From positions 1 to 48,505 of the forward strand of contig CAZCJL010000048.1 of the NCBI GenBank assembly GCA_964498785.1: a DNA stretch of 48,505 nt. Direction: 5' to 3'. The notes beneath the pieces were generated by a model. That model saw only the letters and a list, made by a program, of their open reading frames with translations, did not search any database and was not told the DNA's origin. Positions 16,980 through 25,800 of this stretch are shown in pieces. A program made the position numbers and the translations under genes. Every line of letters begins with the position of its first letter. Position 1 is the stretch's first letter. Origin of the DNA: Mariaggregatimicrobium sp964498785 (GTDB taxonomy: Bacteria; Zhuqueibacterota; Zhuqueibacteria; Thermofontimicrobiales; Thiofontviventaceae).

Positions 16980-19900
16980 CAAGTCGCCAACTGATTGGCT
17001 GGCGGTGATTTTCCGTATCCATGACTGCGGTGTATTCGATGGTGAATGAACCAACCTCTGAACGAACAGTGGCATTGTGCTGATCACAGGCGGTTATTTG
17101 CCAGTAGTAATTCCCGGCGTCCAAATTGGTGGACGGGTAGTACACAAAACTGGTATCTGTCAACTGAGAATACTGCTCCATAACATGGCTAAAATTGCTG
17201 ACATCACTCAGGCGTAGTTCATAACAGACCTGGTCATCATGATCCGGATCATTTGAACAATGCCAGATAAAGCCAATTGAATCCGGCATAATAGAGTACG
17301 TCTGATAAACCGGGCGGATGAGTGCAAACGGCTGCGGGGAATCATTCACCGCAATCACTGAAAAAACAGCAGTCGTGGTGTCTGTTAGTCCCGACGGATC
17401 AGTAACTATAAATACGAGGGTGTCGCTGCCGGCCCATTCAGAATCCGGCACAGCCACCGATAGCACCCGATCCGTTTCAGTCACGAGCAACTCGCTGGCA
17501 ACCACCTGCCAATTCAGGTCACGGTCTGAATGATCCGGGTCTGAGACATAGCCATCGAGATAAAGCGGCTGGAACGGATGATTTTCTGTCACGATTTGCG
17601 GGGGAATCGCACTGATGACCGGCGGCTGCGGCTGATCTCCCACGGTAAAACGAACGTCGGCGCTGTCAGACGAACTGCCGTCGCTCACCACAAAGGTCGC
17701 CACTTCACTCCCGCTCCAGTTCGGTTGATTGCGGGTGATCACCGCAATTCGGGCCGGGTCGATTGTCACCGTCAGGAATATGGTCGGCAGCACGCTCCAC
17801 TGCAACTGGTGTACATTATGATCCGGGTCTGTCACCATCGAATCCAGTTCAATCGGCGTGAACTCCGCAGCATAATCGATCTGTTGATCCACAAACCCGG
17901 AAATAACCGGCGGGTCGTTGACTTCCTGCATTGTCAATTGCACCTGCTGCGTATCGCTCAAACCGCCGGGATCTGTGACTGTAAATAATACATGTTCGCT
18001 GCCGTACCAGTTTTCATCGGGCGTCAAAACCTGCAAAACATGCCCGTTCCACTCGTAACTCAATTCAGCCTGCCCACTGATGGTCCAGGCTAATTCATTG
18101 ACTGCGTTATCAATATCAGCGACATAGGCATCCACGTCAATCGGGTCAAATGCGTCGCCTTCCTGTTTTATCTGCGCCGGTATCTGCGCCAGTACCGGTG
18201 CATCATTCACATTAGACACCGTGAAAATCACCGCTGCTTCATCGCATAAATTTCCAGGATCAGTCACTTTGAAAGTGATCGTATCCGCGCCGTACCAGTT
18301 GCTATCAATAACCGATGATTGTGCAACACGATCTGTGATTGATACTAACAGATGTTTTTGATCGGCGACGCTCCAACTCAATTCGCTATCTACATTATCT
18401 GCGTCGTGAACATAATCATCTAAATTAATTGGATTGAACACCCCACCCTCGTCAATTTGCTGTCCTGGAATAACTCCCACGACAGGCGGCTCATTGCGAA
18501 TCTGTACAAGCGTCGTATCAAAATCCTCTCCCCCGTCATCATCACGAACACACAGCCGGATTTCATGAGCGCCGCCGGTTGCAAACCGGGTCGTGACAGT
18601 CTGTCCGGCCGCCTCATAAACGCCGTCCGTATCCAAATCCCAGGCATAACTCAACGAATCCAGTGTGCCCGGATCGATGGCGCTGCCGGTGAGGATAAGA
18701 TCGGTATTTTTATCAGCGCTGTACGGCCCGTTGGCATTAGCAATTGGCGGCACATTGGTCACAACGACCTCGGCATACGTCGTATCTGCCCCACCTTTGT
18801 CATCGGTCACGCACAGGGCGAGCTGGCCTGAATAATCATCAGGATATGAATGAGAAATCGTCGCCGTATTCGTGGTATCATCAAACAGGCCGTCGTTATT
18901 CCAATCCCAGGTATACTGTACAATCGCGCCATCGCTATCTACGGAGGCTGAGGCATCAAAAGTGATGGCAGCTCCTTCATCGCTGTTATATGGTCCGCCG
19001 GCATCGGCTATCGGCGGTTGATTGGGATCCAGTGTTAATTGACGCAACCATACGTTGCCCTCTGAGCTATAGGCTAAATAAAACGAATTTCCGTTTCCCC
19101 GAACGATCTGTTTATCCCGGCCATCGTACCCACCGCAGCTTGTCGCCAACTGCGTCGGTTCAGACCAGGTTTCGCCCATATTTAGCGAATAACGCGCGTA
19201 TAGCGGACCGCCCGGCTGCTCCACGTAAGCCAGCACCAGACGCTGGCCATCGTCGCTGCAACCGATGGAGCCAATACCAATTTTGAGAGAAGACGGCCAG
19301 GGGACTAATTCATCTTCTGCTGTCACAACGTCATCCATCACCTTAACAAAATTTTCAATCCGTGCATAATGCACCGACGGTTTGCCGTGAATCAATTCAT
19401 CGTCAGATTCGCCGTAACAAAGATGCACGAAACCATTCCCGTCCACCTGTAAATCCGGGCTGCCGCAGCGGCTTTCATTGGTTCCCTGTCGGATGTTCTC
19501 TGCAACAGAGAATTTATCACCACCATCCGAAGAATAAACATAATAAAGTTCACCCGTGGGATTGGGAACTCCGGAAATAACATGAACGTGCTCCGTTCCA
19601 TAACAGTCAATTTCTAAGTTGGTGTCCGTACGATATACCAAATTGCTAGCTCCTAAATCAAGTTTAAATTCGAGTCTTTTTCCATACCATAATTTAATAT
19701 ATGTAATTTCTCCCACCAGCTCTAAATAATAATTTCCATATCCATTCACAATATGCACGTTATTACTCATATCTATTTTAACCCGGACCATAGAAGCTCT
19801 TGGACCATGAATCAGCGTAATTTTATTTTCCCAGCCTGAGTTCGACTTTCTCTTATAATAGGTACTATAATGATCCCAATGAATATCATAATTCATTTTT

Positions 19901-20214
19901 CTATAACAAATATGAGGAAAGCCCTCGTTATCCACACTAATAGTCGCCCCAAAAGAAAATCCATTTTCATTTCCTTTATCACCTGAAGTCCCCGGCACAT
20001 TCTCCTGAGAAATAAAATTTCCATCTTTATCAAACACAGTAATGTTAACGCCATTAATCATGGTAAGTACAAACACATTGCCGGTTTTTTTATCAATATC
20101 CATATCCGGTGTATTACCGCCGGATACCGCAATTGGCTGTGACCATTGCCAGCCTCTTAACGGCGCTCCTGCGATCATCAGTACGAATATTATCATTACG
20201 CTTTTTTTAATCAT
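16732..20214 (-). CDS. Large T9SS cargo: BNR/sialidase-like propeller, 2 PKD, 4 cadherin-like repeats, sorting domain
   Basis: I start at ATG 20214, which directly precedes a signal peptide (MIKKSVMIIFVLMIAGA), giving 1160 aa. Residues about 22-396 look like a BNR/sialidase-type beta-propeller (for example YSSDGGDKFS, YARYSLNMGETWSEPTQL). Two PKD domains follow (about 400-575; ADAGGPYNSDEGAAITFDAS and ANANGPYSADKNTDL). Four tandem ~95-residue Ig/cadherin-like repeats come next (about 576-960), each with 'PVxxxIPxQxxxE...FxPIxLDxYVxDxD' and 'WxGxDTxxFxVTDPxGLxD'. A fibronectin-like domain and the T9SS type A sorting domain (QNYPNPFNPVTTIRFDLP) complete it. Product: an adhesive or enzyme-like surface protein; no catalytic residues could be assigned. 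The sorting domain is encoded by the duplicated segment shared with the 21506 gene. Confidence 0.88.
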   Translation of the reverse strand: MIKKSVMIIFVLMIAGAPLRGWQWSQPIAVSGGNTPDMDIDKKTGNVFVLTMINGVNITVFDKDGNFISQENVPGTSGDKGNENGFSFGATISVDNEGFPHICYRKMNYDIHWDHYSTYYKRKSNSGWENKITLIHGPRASMVRVKIDMSNNVHIVNGYGNYYLELVGEITYIKLWYGKRLEFKLDLGASNLVYRTDTNLEIDCYGTEHVHVISGVPNPTGELYYVYSSDGGDKFSVAENIRQGTNESRCGSPDLQVDGNGFVHLCYGESDDELIHGKPSVHYARIENFVKVMDDVVTAEDELVPWPSSLKIGIGSIGCSDDGQRLVLAYVEQPGGPLYARYSLNMGETWSEPTQLATSCGGYDGRDKQIVRGNGNSFYLAYSSEGNVWLRQLTLDPNQPPIADAGGPYNSDEGAAITFDASASVDSDGAIVQYTWDWNNDGLFDDTTNTATISHSYPDDYSGQLALCVTDDKGGADTTYAEVVVTNVPPIANANGPYSADKNTDLILTGSAIDPGTLDSLSYAWDLDTDGVYEAAGQTVTTRFATGGAHEIRLCVRDDDGGEDFDTTLVQIRNEPPVVGVIPGQQIDEGGVFNPINLDDYVHDADNVDSELSWSVADQKHLLVSITDRVAQSSVIDSNWYGADTITFKVTDPGNLCDEAAVIFTVSNVNDAPVLAQIPAQIKQEGDAFDPIDVDAYVADIDNAVNELAWTISGQAELSYEWNGHVLQVLTPDENWYGSEHVLFTVTDPGGLSDTQQVQLTMQEVNDPPVISGFVDQQIDYAAEFTPIELDSMVTDPDHNVHQLQWSVLPTIFLTVTIDPARIAVITRNQPNWSGSEVATFVVSDGSSSDSADVRFTVGDQPQPPVISAIPPQIVTENHPFQPLYLDGYVSDPDHSDRDLNWQVVASELLVTETDRVLSVAVPDSEWAGSDTLVFIVTDPSGLTDTTTAVFSVIAVNDSPQPFALIRPVYQTYSIMPDSIGFIWHCSNDPDHDDQVCYELRLSDVSNFSHVMEQYSQLTDTSFVYYPSTNLDAGNYYWQITACDQHNATVRSEVGSFTIEYTAVMDTENHRQPISWRLEQNYPNPFNPVTTIRFDLPVSGQTTLKVFDLMGREVATLIDGFTDAGSHQVQFDASDIVSGIYYVRLSSGNFHAMKKIALVR

Positions 20215-20540
20215 TGTCTTCTGTCTCACTTTTGTGGTATGTTCGGAATTTTTTGTATAAATACCACACATGTCCCACGATTGCAAAAAATAATCAGATT
20301 ATTTTAATTCTTTAAAATTCCAAAAAATTCGTGACGAATATTTTTTTATCCTGTCGCAGTGATTGTTTCAAGCGTCCCGTTCGGGACTCTATTTTTTTTG
20401 GAGGGGCTATTTTGCGGAGCTGTATTAAAAGTCCAGGATTTGTATTTTGCACATTCATGAGGGATAACCAACTTAGCGCCTGGAGCGATGGGATCCCGGG
20501 TCTGATAAAAAATCTTATATATTTGGTAAATAGCAATCTA

Positions 20541-20627
20541 AACGCAGAGCCGCCGAAAGCGCAAAAAACCGCAAAGGTAACTATTTTTTCCTCTGCGTCG
20601 CTTTGCGTCCTTTGCATCTTTGCGTTT
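20541..20627. repeat. cgcagag-family inverted repeat, copy B
   Basis: Arms aacgcagagccgccgaaagc and ctttgcatctttgcgttt flank the centre aactattttttcctc. The right 60 bp are identical to those of copy C at 20989-21076. Confidence 0.85.
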
Positions 20628-20699
20628 ATAAAACATACTTTTTTTGCAGCCCAAACGCACGTATAGTTTAGATTGATTTATTACAGCCAAAAAGACGGC

Positions 20700-20749
20700 T
20701 GCAATAAACGAAATAAAACAATGTTTCTTTTAAAATGCCCTGAAAGGGC
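20700..20749. repeat. 50-bp direct repeat, copy 2 (ccctgaaaggg family)
   Basis: This is identical to 16513-16562. It is preceded by a hairpin acagccaaaaagacggctgc (near 20683-20702). It is followed by further palindromes around cagggtaacgccctg and a second gccctgaaagggc at about 20803. Confidence 0.9.
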
Positions 20750-20878
20750 AACTTAATGAAGCTCAGGGTAACGCCCTGAGTTTATTGGACAAACTCCATC
20801 GAAGCCCTGAAAGGGCGAAATGAATTTGACATGGTATGTTCCGGCAGATTCAAAATAACATAATAAGGTCAGAAAATT

Positions 20879-21002
20879 GAGGGACAGTTGCGAGGCTACT
20901 AAGGCTTACGAAAAAAGAATAAGGTTATTTTTGGCGAATGTATTATGTCCTGTCTGGTATTTAAAACGACGAAACAACGAAATCCATCAACGCAGAGCCG
21001 CA
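20879..21002. repeat. 124-bp direct repeat, copy 1
   Basis: It matches 21271-21394 at a constant offset of 392 with about three mismatches before the cgcagag element. It contains ggttatttttggcgaatgta. Its right end runs into palindrome copy C. Confidence 0.9.
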
Positions 21003-21076
21003 AAGACCGCAGAGAACCGCAAAGGTAACTATTTTTTCCTCTGCGTCGCTTTGCGTCCTTTGCATCTTTGCGTTTA
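20989..21076. repeat. cgcagag-family inverted repeat, copy C
   Basis: The left arm is aacgcagagccgcaaagacc, the right arm ends ctttgcatctttgcgttt, and the central loop is the same as in copy B. Confidence 0.85.
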
Positions 21077-21270
21077 TAAAAATACTTTTTTGTACCAAAA
21101 TCCTGAATTGAATTTGTATCTCCTCAATAATAGTTGGTATAGCATCATTTATTTTGGATAGCAATGAAGGTTTTATCTCAGAATGATTTATAGCAGAATA
21201 ATTAACCTCTTTTTTATCTTTTATGATTATGCTATCAATAATTCTGACATAGTTTTACCATGAAAGGTTG

Positions 21271-21394
21271 GAGGGACAGTTGCGAGGCTACTAAGGTTTA
21301 CGAAAAAAAAATAAGGTTATTTTTGGCGAATGTATTATGTCCTGCCTGGTATTTAAAACGACGAAACAACGAAATCCATCAACGCAGAGCCGCC
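21271..21394. repeat. 124-bp direct repeat, copy 2
   Basis: This is the second copy of 20879-21002. Here it leads into palindrome copy D, which in turn abuts the duplicated sorting-domain segment. Confidence 0.9.
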
Positions 21395-21466
21395 GAGAGC
21401 GCAAAGAAACGCAAAGAAAAAAATTATTCTTTGTGTATCTCTGCGAGCTTTGCGCCTCTGCGTTTA
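21381..21466. repeat. cgcagag-family inverted repeat, copy D
   Basis: Arms aacgcagagccgccgagagc and gctttgcgcctctgcgttt flank the same centre as copy A (aaaaaaattattctttg). It lies immediately 3' of the 285-aa cargo gene. Confidence 0.85.
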
Positions 21467-21484
21467 TGGCTCAAGACTTCGTTT

Positions 21485-21753
21485 ATATTCAATGCCAAAA
21501 AAGACTCATCTCACCAGGGCTATTTTTTTCATGGCATGGAAATTCCCGGAAGATAGTCGCACATAATAGATTCCGGACACGATATCCGAGGCATCGAACT
21601 GCACCTGATGTGAGCCGGCGTCAGTAAATCCGTCAATGAGTGTCGCCACTTCCCGGCCCATGAGATCAAACACTTTCAACGTGGTCTGTCCGGACACGGG
21701 CAAATCAAAACGAATGGTGGTGACAGGATTAAACGGATTGGGGTAGTTTTGCT
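21485..21753. repeat. 269-bp exact duplication carrying a T9SS sorting domain, copy 2
   Basis: This is identical to 16711-16979. The exact match stops one base into the codon before the NYPNP motif, the boundary between cargo body and sorting domain. Confidence 0.92.
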
Positions 21754-22363
21754 GCAAGCGGTAGTCATCCGGCAGCGTTTCCGATCCCTGCGTGGCAACG
21801 TCCGTCCCGCCGGTTACTTCGATGGTGTTATCCAGACTAATATCATAGTAAGAAGGATCGGTGAATTCGAGGGCAGCGTTTGTTACCATGTATCCGATGT
21901 TATAAGTACCGGGTGTATTCCCGACCGTCATTTTGATAGTGATATCCACATAGCCGGTGTCAAGCTCAGATGCAAAAGGAGTATTTGCCTGAAAGACAAT
22001 CCACTGCATTCCTTCTGGTGCGGGAAAGCTGTCTTCCAGCGCTTCATTCCAATAATTGACCGCTCCACTCGGTTCTTTGTCGCTGCTGTCCGGGTGAAGG
22101 TAGCTCATTTCATCAGGACCGAAATCGCCGGAATATTCTACATTGCCAACAGTCCAATCCAGAGGAACCAACACCCCCAAAATTCCGTAATGTGGATTTG
22201 CATCCTGGGTATCCGTTCGCACTTCCATGGTTACTTTAATATCGTCACCAACAGTCACGGAAGTCGGTTGATCAATAAAAAGTATTGTGAAACAACTACT
22301 CAGCAGGGGGAGCAAGATTGCTAACATCACGACAGATAGAAATCTAAATTTGTTAATTTTCAT
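21506..22363 (-). CDS. T9SS cargo with possible lipobox; body of unknown function
   Basis: The 285-aa protein begins with a signal sequence whose hydrophobic core ends in LLPLLSSC, a plausible lipobox with Cys24. The body (about 30-190) is a beta-rich domain containing VTVGDDIKVTMEVRTDTQD and a conserved-looking NYWNEALEDSFPAPEGMQW stretch. I could not assign it to a family. The C-terminal ~85 residues form a T9SS type A sorting domain identical to that of the cargo gene at 16732. If the lipobox is real, it would combine N-terminal lipidation with a T9SS tag, which is uncommon. A moderate ribosome site (TTGAGAGGTAAC) precedes the ATG. Confidence 0.85.
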   Translation of the reverse strand: MKINKFRFLSVVMLAILLPLLSSCFTILFIDQPTSVTVGDDIKVTMEVRTDTQDANPHYGILGVLVPLDWTVGNVEYSGDFGPDEMSYLHPDSSDKEPSGAVNYWNEALEDSFPAPEGMQWIVFQANTPFASELDTGYVDITIKMTVGNTPGTYNIGYMVTNAALEFTDPSYYDISLDNTIEVTGGTDVATQGSETLPDDYRLQQNYPNPFNPVTTIRFDLPVSGQTTLKVFDLMGREVATLIDGFTDAGSHQVQFDASDIVSGIYYVRLSSGNFHAMKKIALVR

Positions 22364-22465
22364 TGCTGTTACCTCTCAATTATTAAATACCGGGTTAAAT
22401 GGAAATGTCTATTGAAAATTTGTAGACTTGGGAGCAATTCCCAAAAGTTGGTAATTTCTCGTGGA

Positions 22466-22594
22466 GCTGTATCATAAGTTTGATTTTTTTGTAAAATGTC
22501 ATTCCGGGATTGTCCCGGAATCTCCTGATTATTACAAAGTTAGGGGATTCCTGCATTCGCAGGAATGACGCCCAAAAATGACTTTTGATACAGC
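22466..22594. repeat. Nested palindromic element (gtcattcc family)
   Basis: The outer arms are gctgtatca...(22466) and ...tgatacagc (22594). The next arms are gtcattc (22498-22504) and gaatgac (22563-22569). Two perfect inner hairpins are ttccggga/tcccggaa (22502-22520) and attcctgc/gcaggaat (22547-22566). It is typical of intergenic REP/MITE-like elements. Confidence 0.85.
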
Positions 22595-22608
22595 CCCATG
22601 TATTGATC

Positions 22609-22680
22609 GACGCTTTGCGTCGTATTTTTACTACTGGACGCAAAGCGTCCTGAAATCCATTCCAACGCAAAGCATTGGAA
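22609..22680. repeat. Palindrome pair gacgctttgcgtc / gacgcaaagcgtc
   Basis: The unit 22609-22621 and its inverse 22637-22649 are each self-complementary hairpins and complementary to each other. A third hairpin, ttccaa...ttggaa with cgcaaagca in the loop, lies at about 22660-22680. The rest of 22681-22851 shows nothing recognisable. Confidence 0.75.
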
Positions 22681-22851
22681 CGAGAACATTGTTGAGGATT
22701 TTAAAATACAAACAAAATGGAATTGCACCGGTAGATTTTTTAGTTGATGGTTCACCTCCTTATTCATAACGTTTAAACTGCAGTCGCTAAAACGAAAATC
22801 GCATTGCATAAATACGTCCGAGGCGCACATGGCCAATGCACTCAGGATTAA

Positions 22852-25800
22852 TTAATTCCTTCTTTCCAGACGTGCATTTCCCCAATTGGCTGACTGGGCA
22901 AAATAGGGAATCCAGTCCTGGGTTCTGACGATTAATTTCAGCACACGTACACCGCGCACAGGCACTTCAACATGCTGCTGCTCTGAATTGACATCCATCA
23001 CGTTGCTGACAAACAACAGCCGATCATCCCCGTAAATGCCAAACTGGATTTTCCCCTGATTGTATTCAGATTTTGAGATTGCGATAAAGGGACGCATGGC
23101 CGCTGATAAATCCGCCGTAAAAACATCCCACGCGCCATTTAGTATGTACGTCAGTTCGGAATTCGGGAACACGCCGATTCCTTTTCCGCGGTCCTGCGAA
23201 AATGGCTCGCCCCAAAAAGTGCGATCGAATTGCGGATGTCCCGTCAGTTGTGTAACGCCATCCGGTTTCATATCGCTTAAATATGCCGTCGATTTCTTAA
23301 TTTTTCGGGTCGAATGAATTGGCATCATTCGCGGTTTAATTTTACTTCGCACATTCATGTCGCTCCTAAATTGATATCGCAGGGTCAATTTCCACTGTTG
23401 ATCAAAGAACCCATAACGCAGCGGCGTGCCATCGATGGTCAAATTTCCCTGCGGAATATCCAGTCCCATGGTGCGATTATCGAAAATCACATAATCAAAA
23501 TCAAATCCGATGCGCCGGGTGATCCCGTAAACCGCGTGCGCTGAATTTCCTGCCATTATCAAAACATAGCGCGCCGGATTGAGCGGATTGGGATAAATGA
23601 ACGCACAGCCGACATGTTCGGTGGTAAACTGCTCGTCATCAATCCGAATGGATTTATCATCACAACGGATGGGCAGCGATTCGTTGAGTCTGGCAACAAT
23701 GCGGTTACAATCCGCATTTCCGATCAAAATTAAATTGTCCTGCTGCATATCCTGCGCCGTCACGTCACGGTCAGATTTGATGCGACAGGGAACGTGTTGC
23801 CATTCCTTCCATTGATCGGAAAAATCCAGCGCCTCCTGCCTGCAAGCGTCCGCCATCTGCTCTCTCCCATCGGTTCCGTACACCACAATAAAGCCGGAGT
23901 TGAACGCCTCAATCATCGGGCCTGCCAGTTGCGACGTCTTTTTAACGGTCGGCTCCTTTGCCGGCTTTTCCGCAGACCATTTTTCATCAATTAAATAAAA
24001 AATAACTTGTTCCTGATCATCAGAAAAATCCACCGTTGACATTACACCATTTATTTTCACACGAAGCGGATCATCAATCGAAAAGAGCTGCTTGTTCAGA
24101 TCAATCGAAAATTGAGCGACATTTTTAGTCCGGACATCGATTTCATTTTTATCATGAATACGCGCATCGATTTCAGCACAGTTTAGCAGATCGATAAATT
24201 GATGGATTGTAATCCAGTACGCGGAATTGTGTTTCAGGTCGGCGGATTTGTAAACCACCCGTTCAGGGAAAGAATTTCGTTGCTTATTTTCAAACCAGTC
24301 GTAAATATCGTAATCCATTTGCGGATCGAAACCGCCATGGGCCACACCTTCGTGTTCCACATATTTAATGGGATAGCCCAACTCCTTAAACCGGGCTACC
24401 ATTACCCGACTCTGCTCCACCGGTACAATATCATCCTCAACACCATGATTGCAGAACACCGGCATATTGAGCGCATTTTTCGCCTGCGTCAGTGAACTGT
24501 ATCTTGCATTGATAAATTTCCGTTCCGAAGTCAACGGGTCGCGCTCCGGACCATTCCAGAAAGAAAACTCTGTCGGTCCCATAATCGGTGCAATCGCCGC
24601 GAACAGATCGGGATAACTCAATCCGATATTCCATGTGCCACAACCGCCCATGGAGCCGCCGACGAGGTAGATCCGATTTTCATCAATATGATACAAACGC
24701 TTCACCTCGGCTAACACCCGCAGCACATCATTTTCACCCAAATGCTGGTACATTGCATTTCCCCGGCCAAACGGATTGGCCACAATGTAGCGCCCGCCGG
24801 CTGTCGCAAAGGGCATGAACACCGGCAGAAACGGATTCTCCTGCCACCGGGAATAGCTGGGATCGTACCCGTGCAAATTAATCACCAGAGGAAATGGATT
24901 ATCCGGCTGGTAAGTGTCGGGGCAAAACACCGCATATCCCTGAAGACTGCTGTCAATCTCGGACACATAGCCGCGCATGTAACTTCCCTTTTGATGATGA
25001 AACGGGCGACTGCCGGATGTGAGATGTTTCAGATGCGTCCCGGCGAGCTCCAGACCCTGTTCAATTTTACTGCGATACAGCTCAAGCAAACCTGGCGCGT
25101 CACAATCTGCCAGCGCCAGTTGCACAGACGTCAATTCTGCCCCGACATTTGCGAGATCGAAAATTCGTTCGTCATGTTGCCAATCAGCACGCAATTTCTG
25201 AATTTCGGATGTAAGATCGTTCAACTGCCGTGCAAAATTTTGGTACGAATGCCGAATGATTTCAACCGAAGTCTCTGCCTCCCCGATCTCGCCGCTATCT
25301 GCCCCGTTCTGCGCCAGCACCCGATATGTGCCATCGTCGAGTTCCGCCACATTCATACTAATCGCGGAGTCACTGACAGATACTTCCTGGGAAAGAACAA
25401 CTTGATTTTGATCATCCAGAACCGATATTTTCACAATATCTGCCTCTCCCCCATTTTGACAAACAGATATCGCAAGCTCAAGGTTTCCGGCATCTTTTAA
25501 AACATTTTTCTTTGGTTTGATAACCAGCGATGGGCGCTCGCCGTCAATGGGTTTCAGCAGTCCGCCAAATTGCGCTGCATACCACATCCAGTTGGCATTG
25601 GCCTGAATTTCCGGCTGATTCGCTGCCATCTCCTTCGCCCGCCGGATGTGCGTTAGCGCCTGCCCAAAATCATTCCATTCCGCACGGACAATCGCCTGGT
25701 TATTGATTAGCGCTGGATCATTTTCCGCGTCCAGCGTTTCCATAATTTTCAGGCAATCCCAATATTTACCGCGGTCATAATATTTCTTCACCTGCTCCAT

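Larger units (their letters stand above)
20215..21505. other. Gene-free repeat-rich spacer
   Basis: This 1.3-kb interval separates two T9SS cargo genes and holds no credible gene. It contains a 14-bp palindrome gtcccgttcgggac with a following T-run (around 20376-20400), two cgcagag-family palindromes plus a third at its right edge, copy 2 of the 50-bp ccctgaaaggg repeat, and a ~124-bp tandem-like direct repeat. The short ORFs that cross it differ between repeat copies mainly at amino-acid-changing positions, so they are not under protein selection. Confidence 0.8.

Noticed and set aside
16611..21466. Possible CRISPR array from the repeated cgcagag units
   Set aside because: The units are inverted pairs with irregular spacing of hundreds of bases, not short direct repeats with uniform spacers, and no cas genes are present.
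20877..21556. Two similar plus-strand ORFs (20877-21161 and 21260-21556) sharing a ~35-residue N-terminal segment
   Set aside because: They are products of the 124-bp DNA duplication. The base differences between copies mostly change amino acids, and both ORFs run through palindromes or antisense into a cargo gene, so there is no sign of protein selection.
21749..22324. 191-codon plus-strand ORF
   Set aside because: It is antisense to the body of the 285-aa cargo protein, which has a signal peptide and sorting domain.
24742..25500. 252-codon plus-strand ORF
   Set aside because: It is antisense to the multidomain esterase, with a His/Arg/Ile-rich shadow composition and no family signature.
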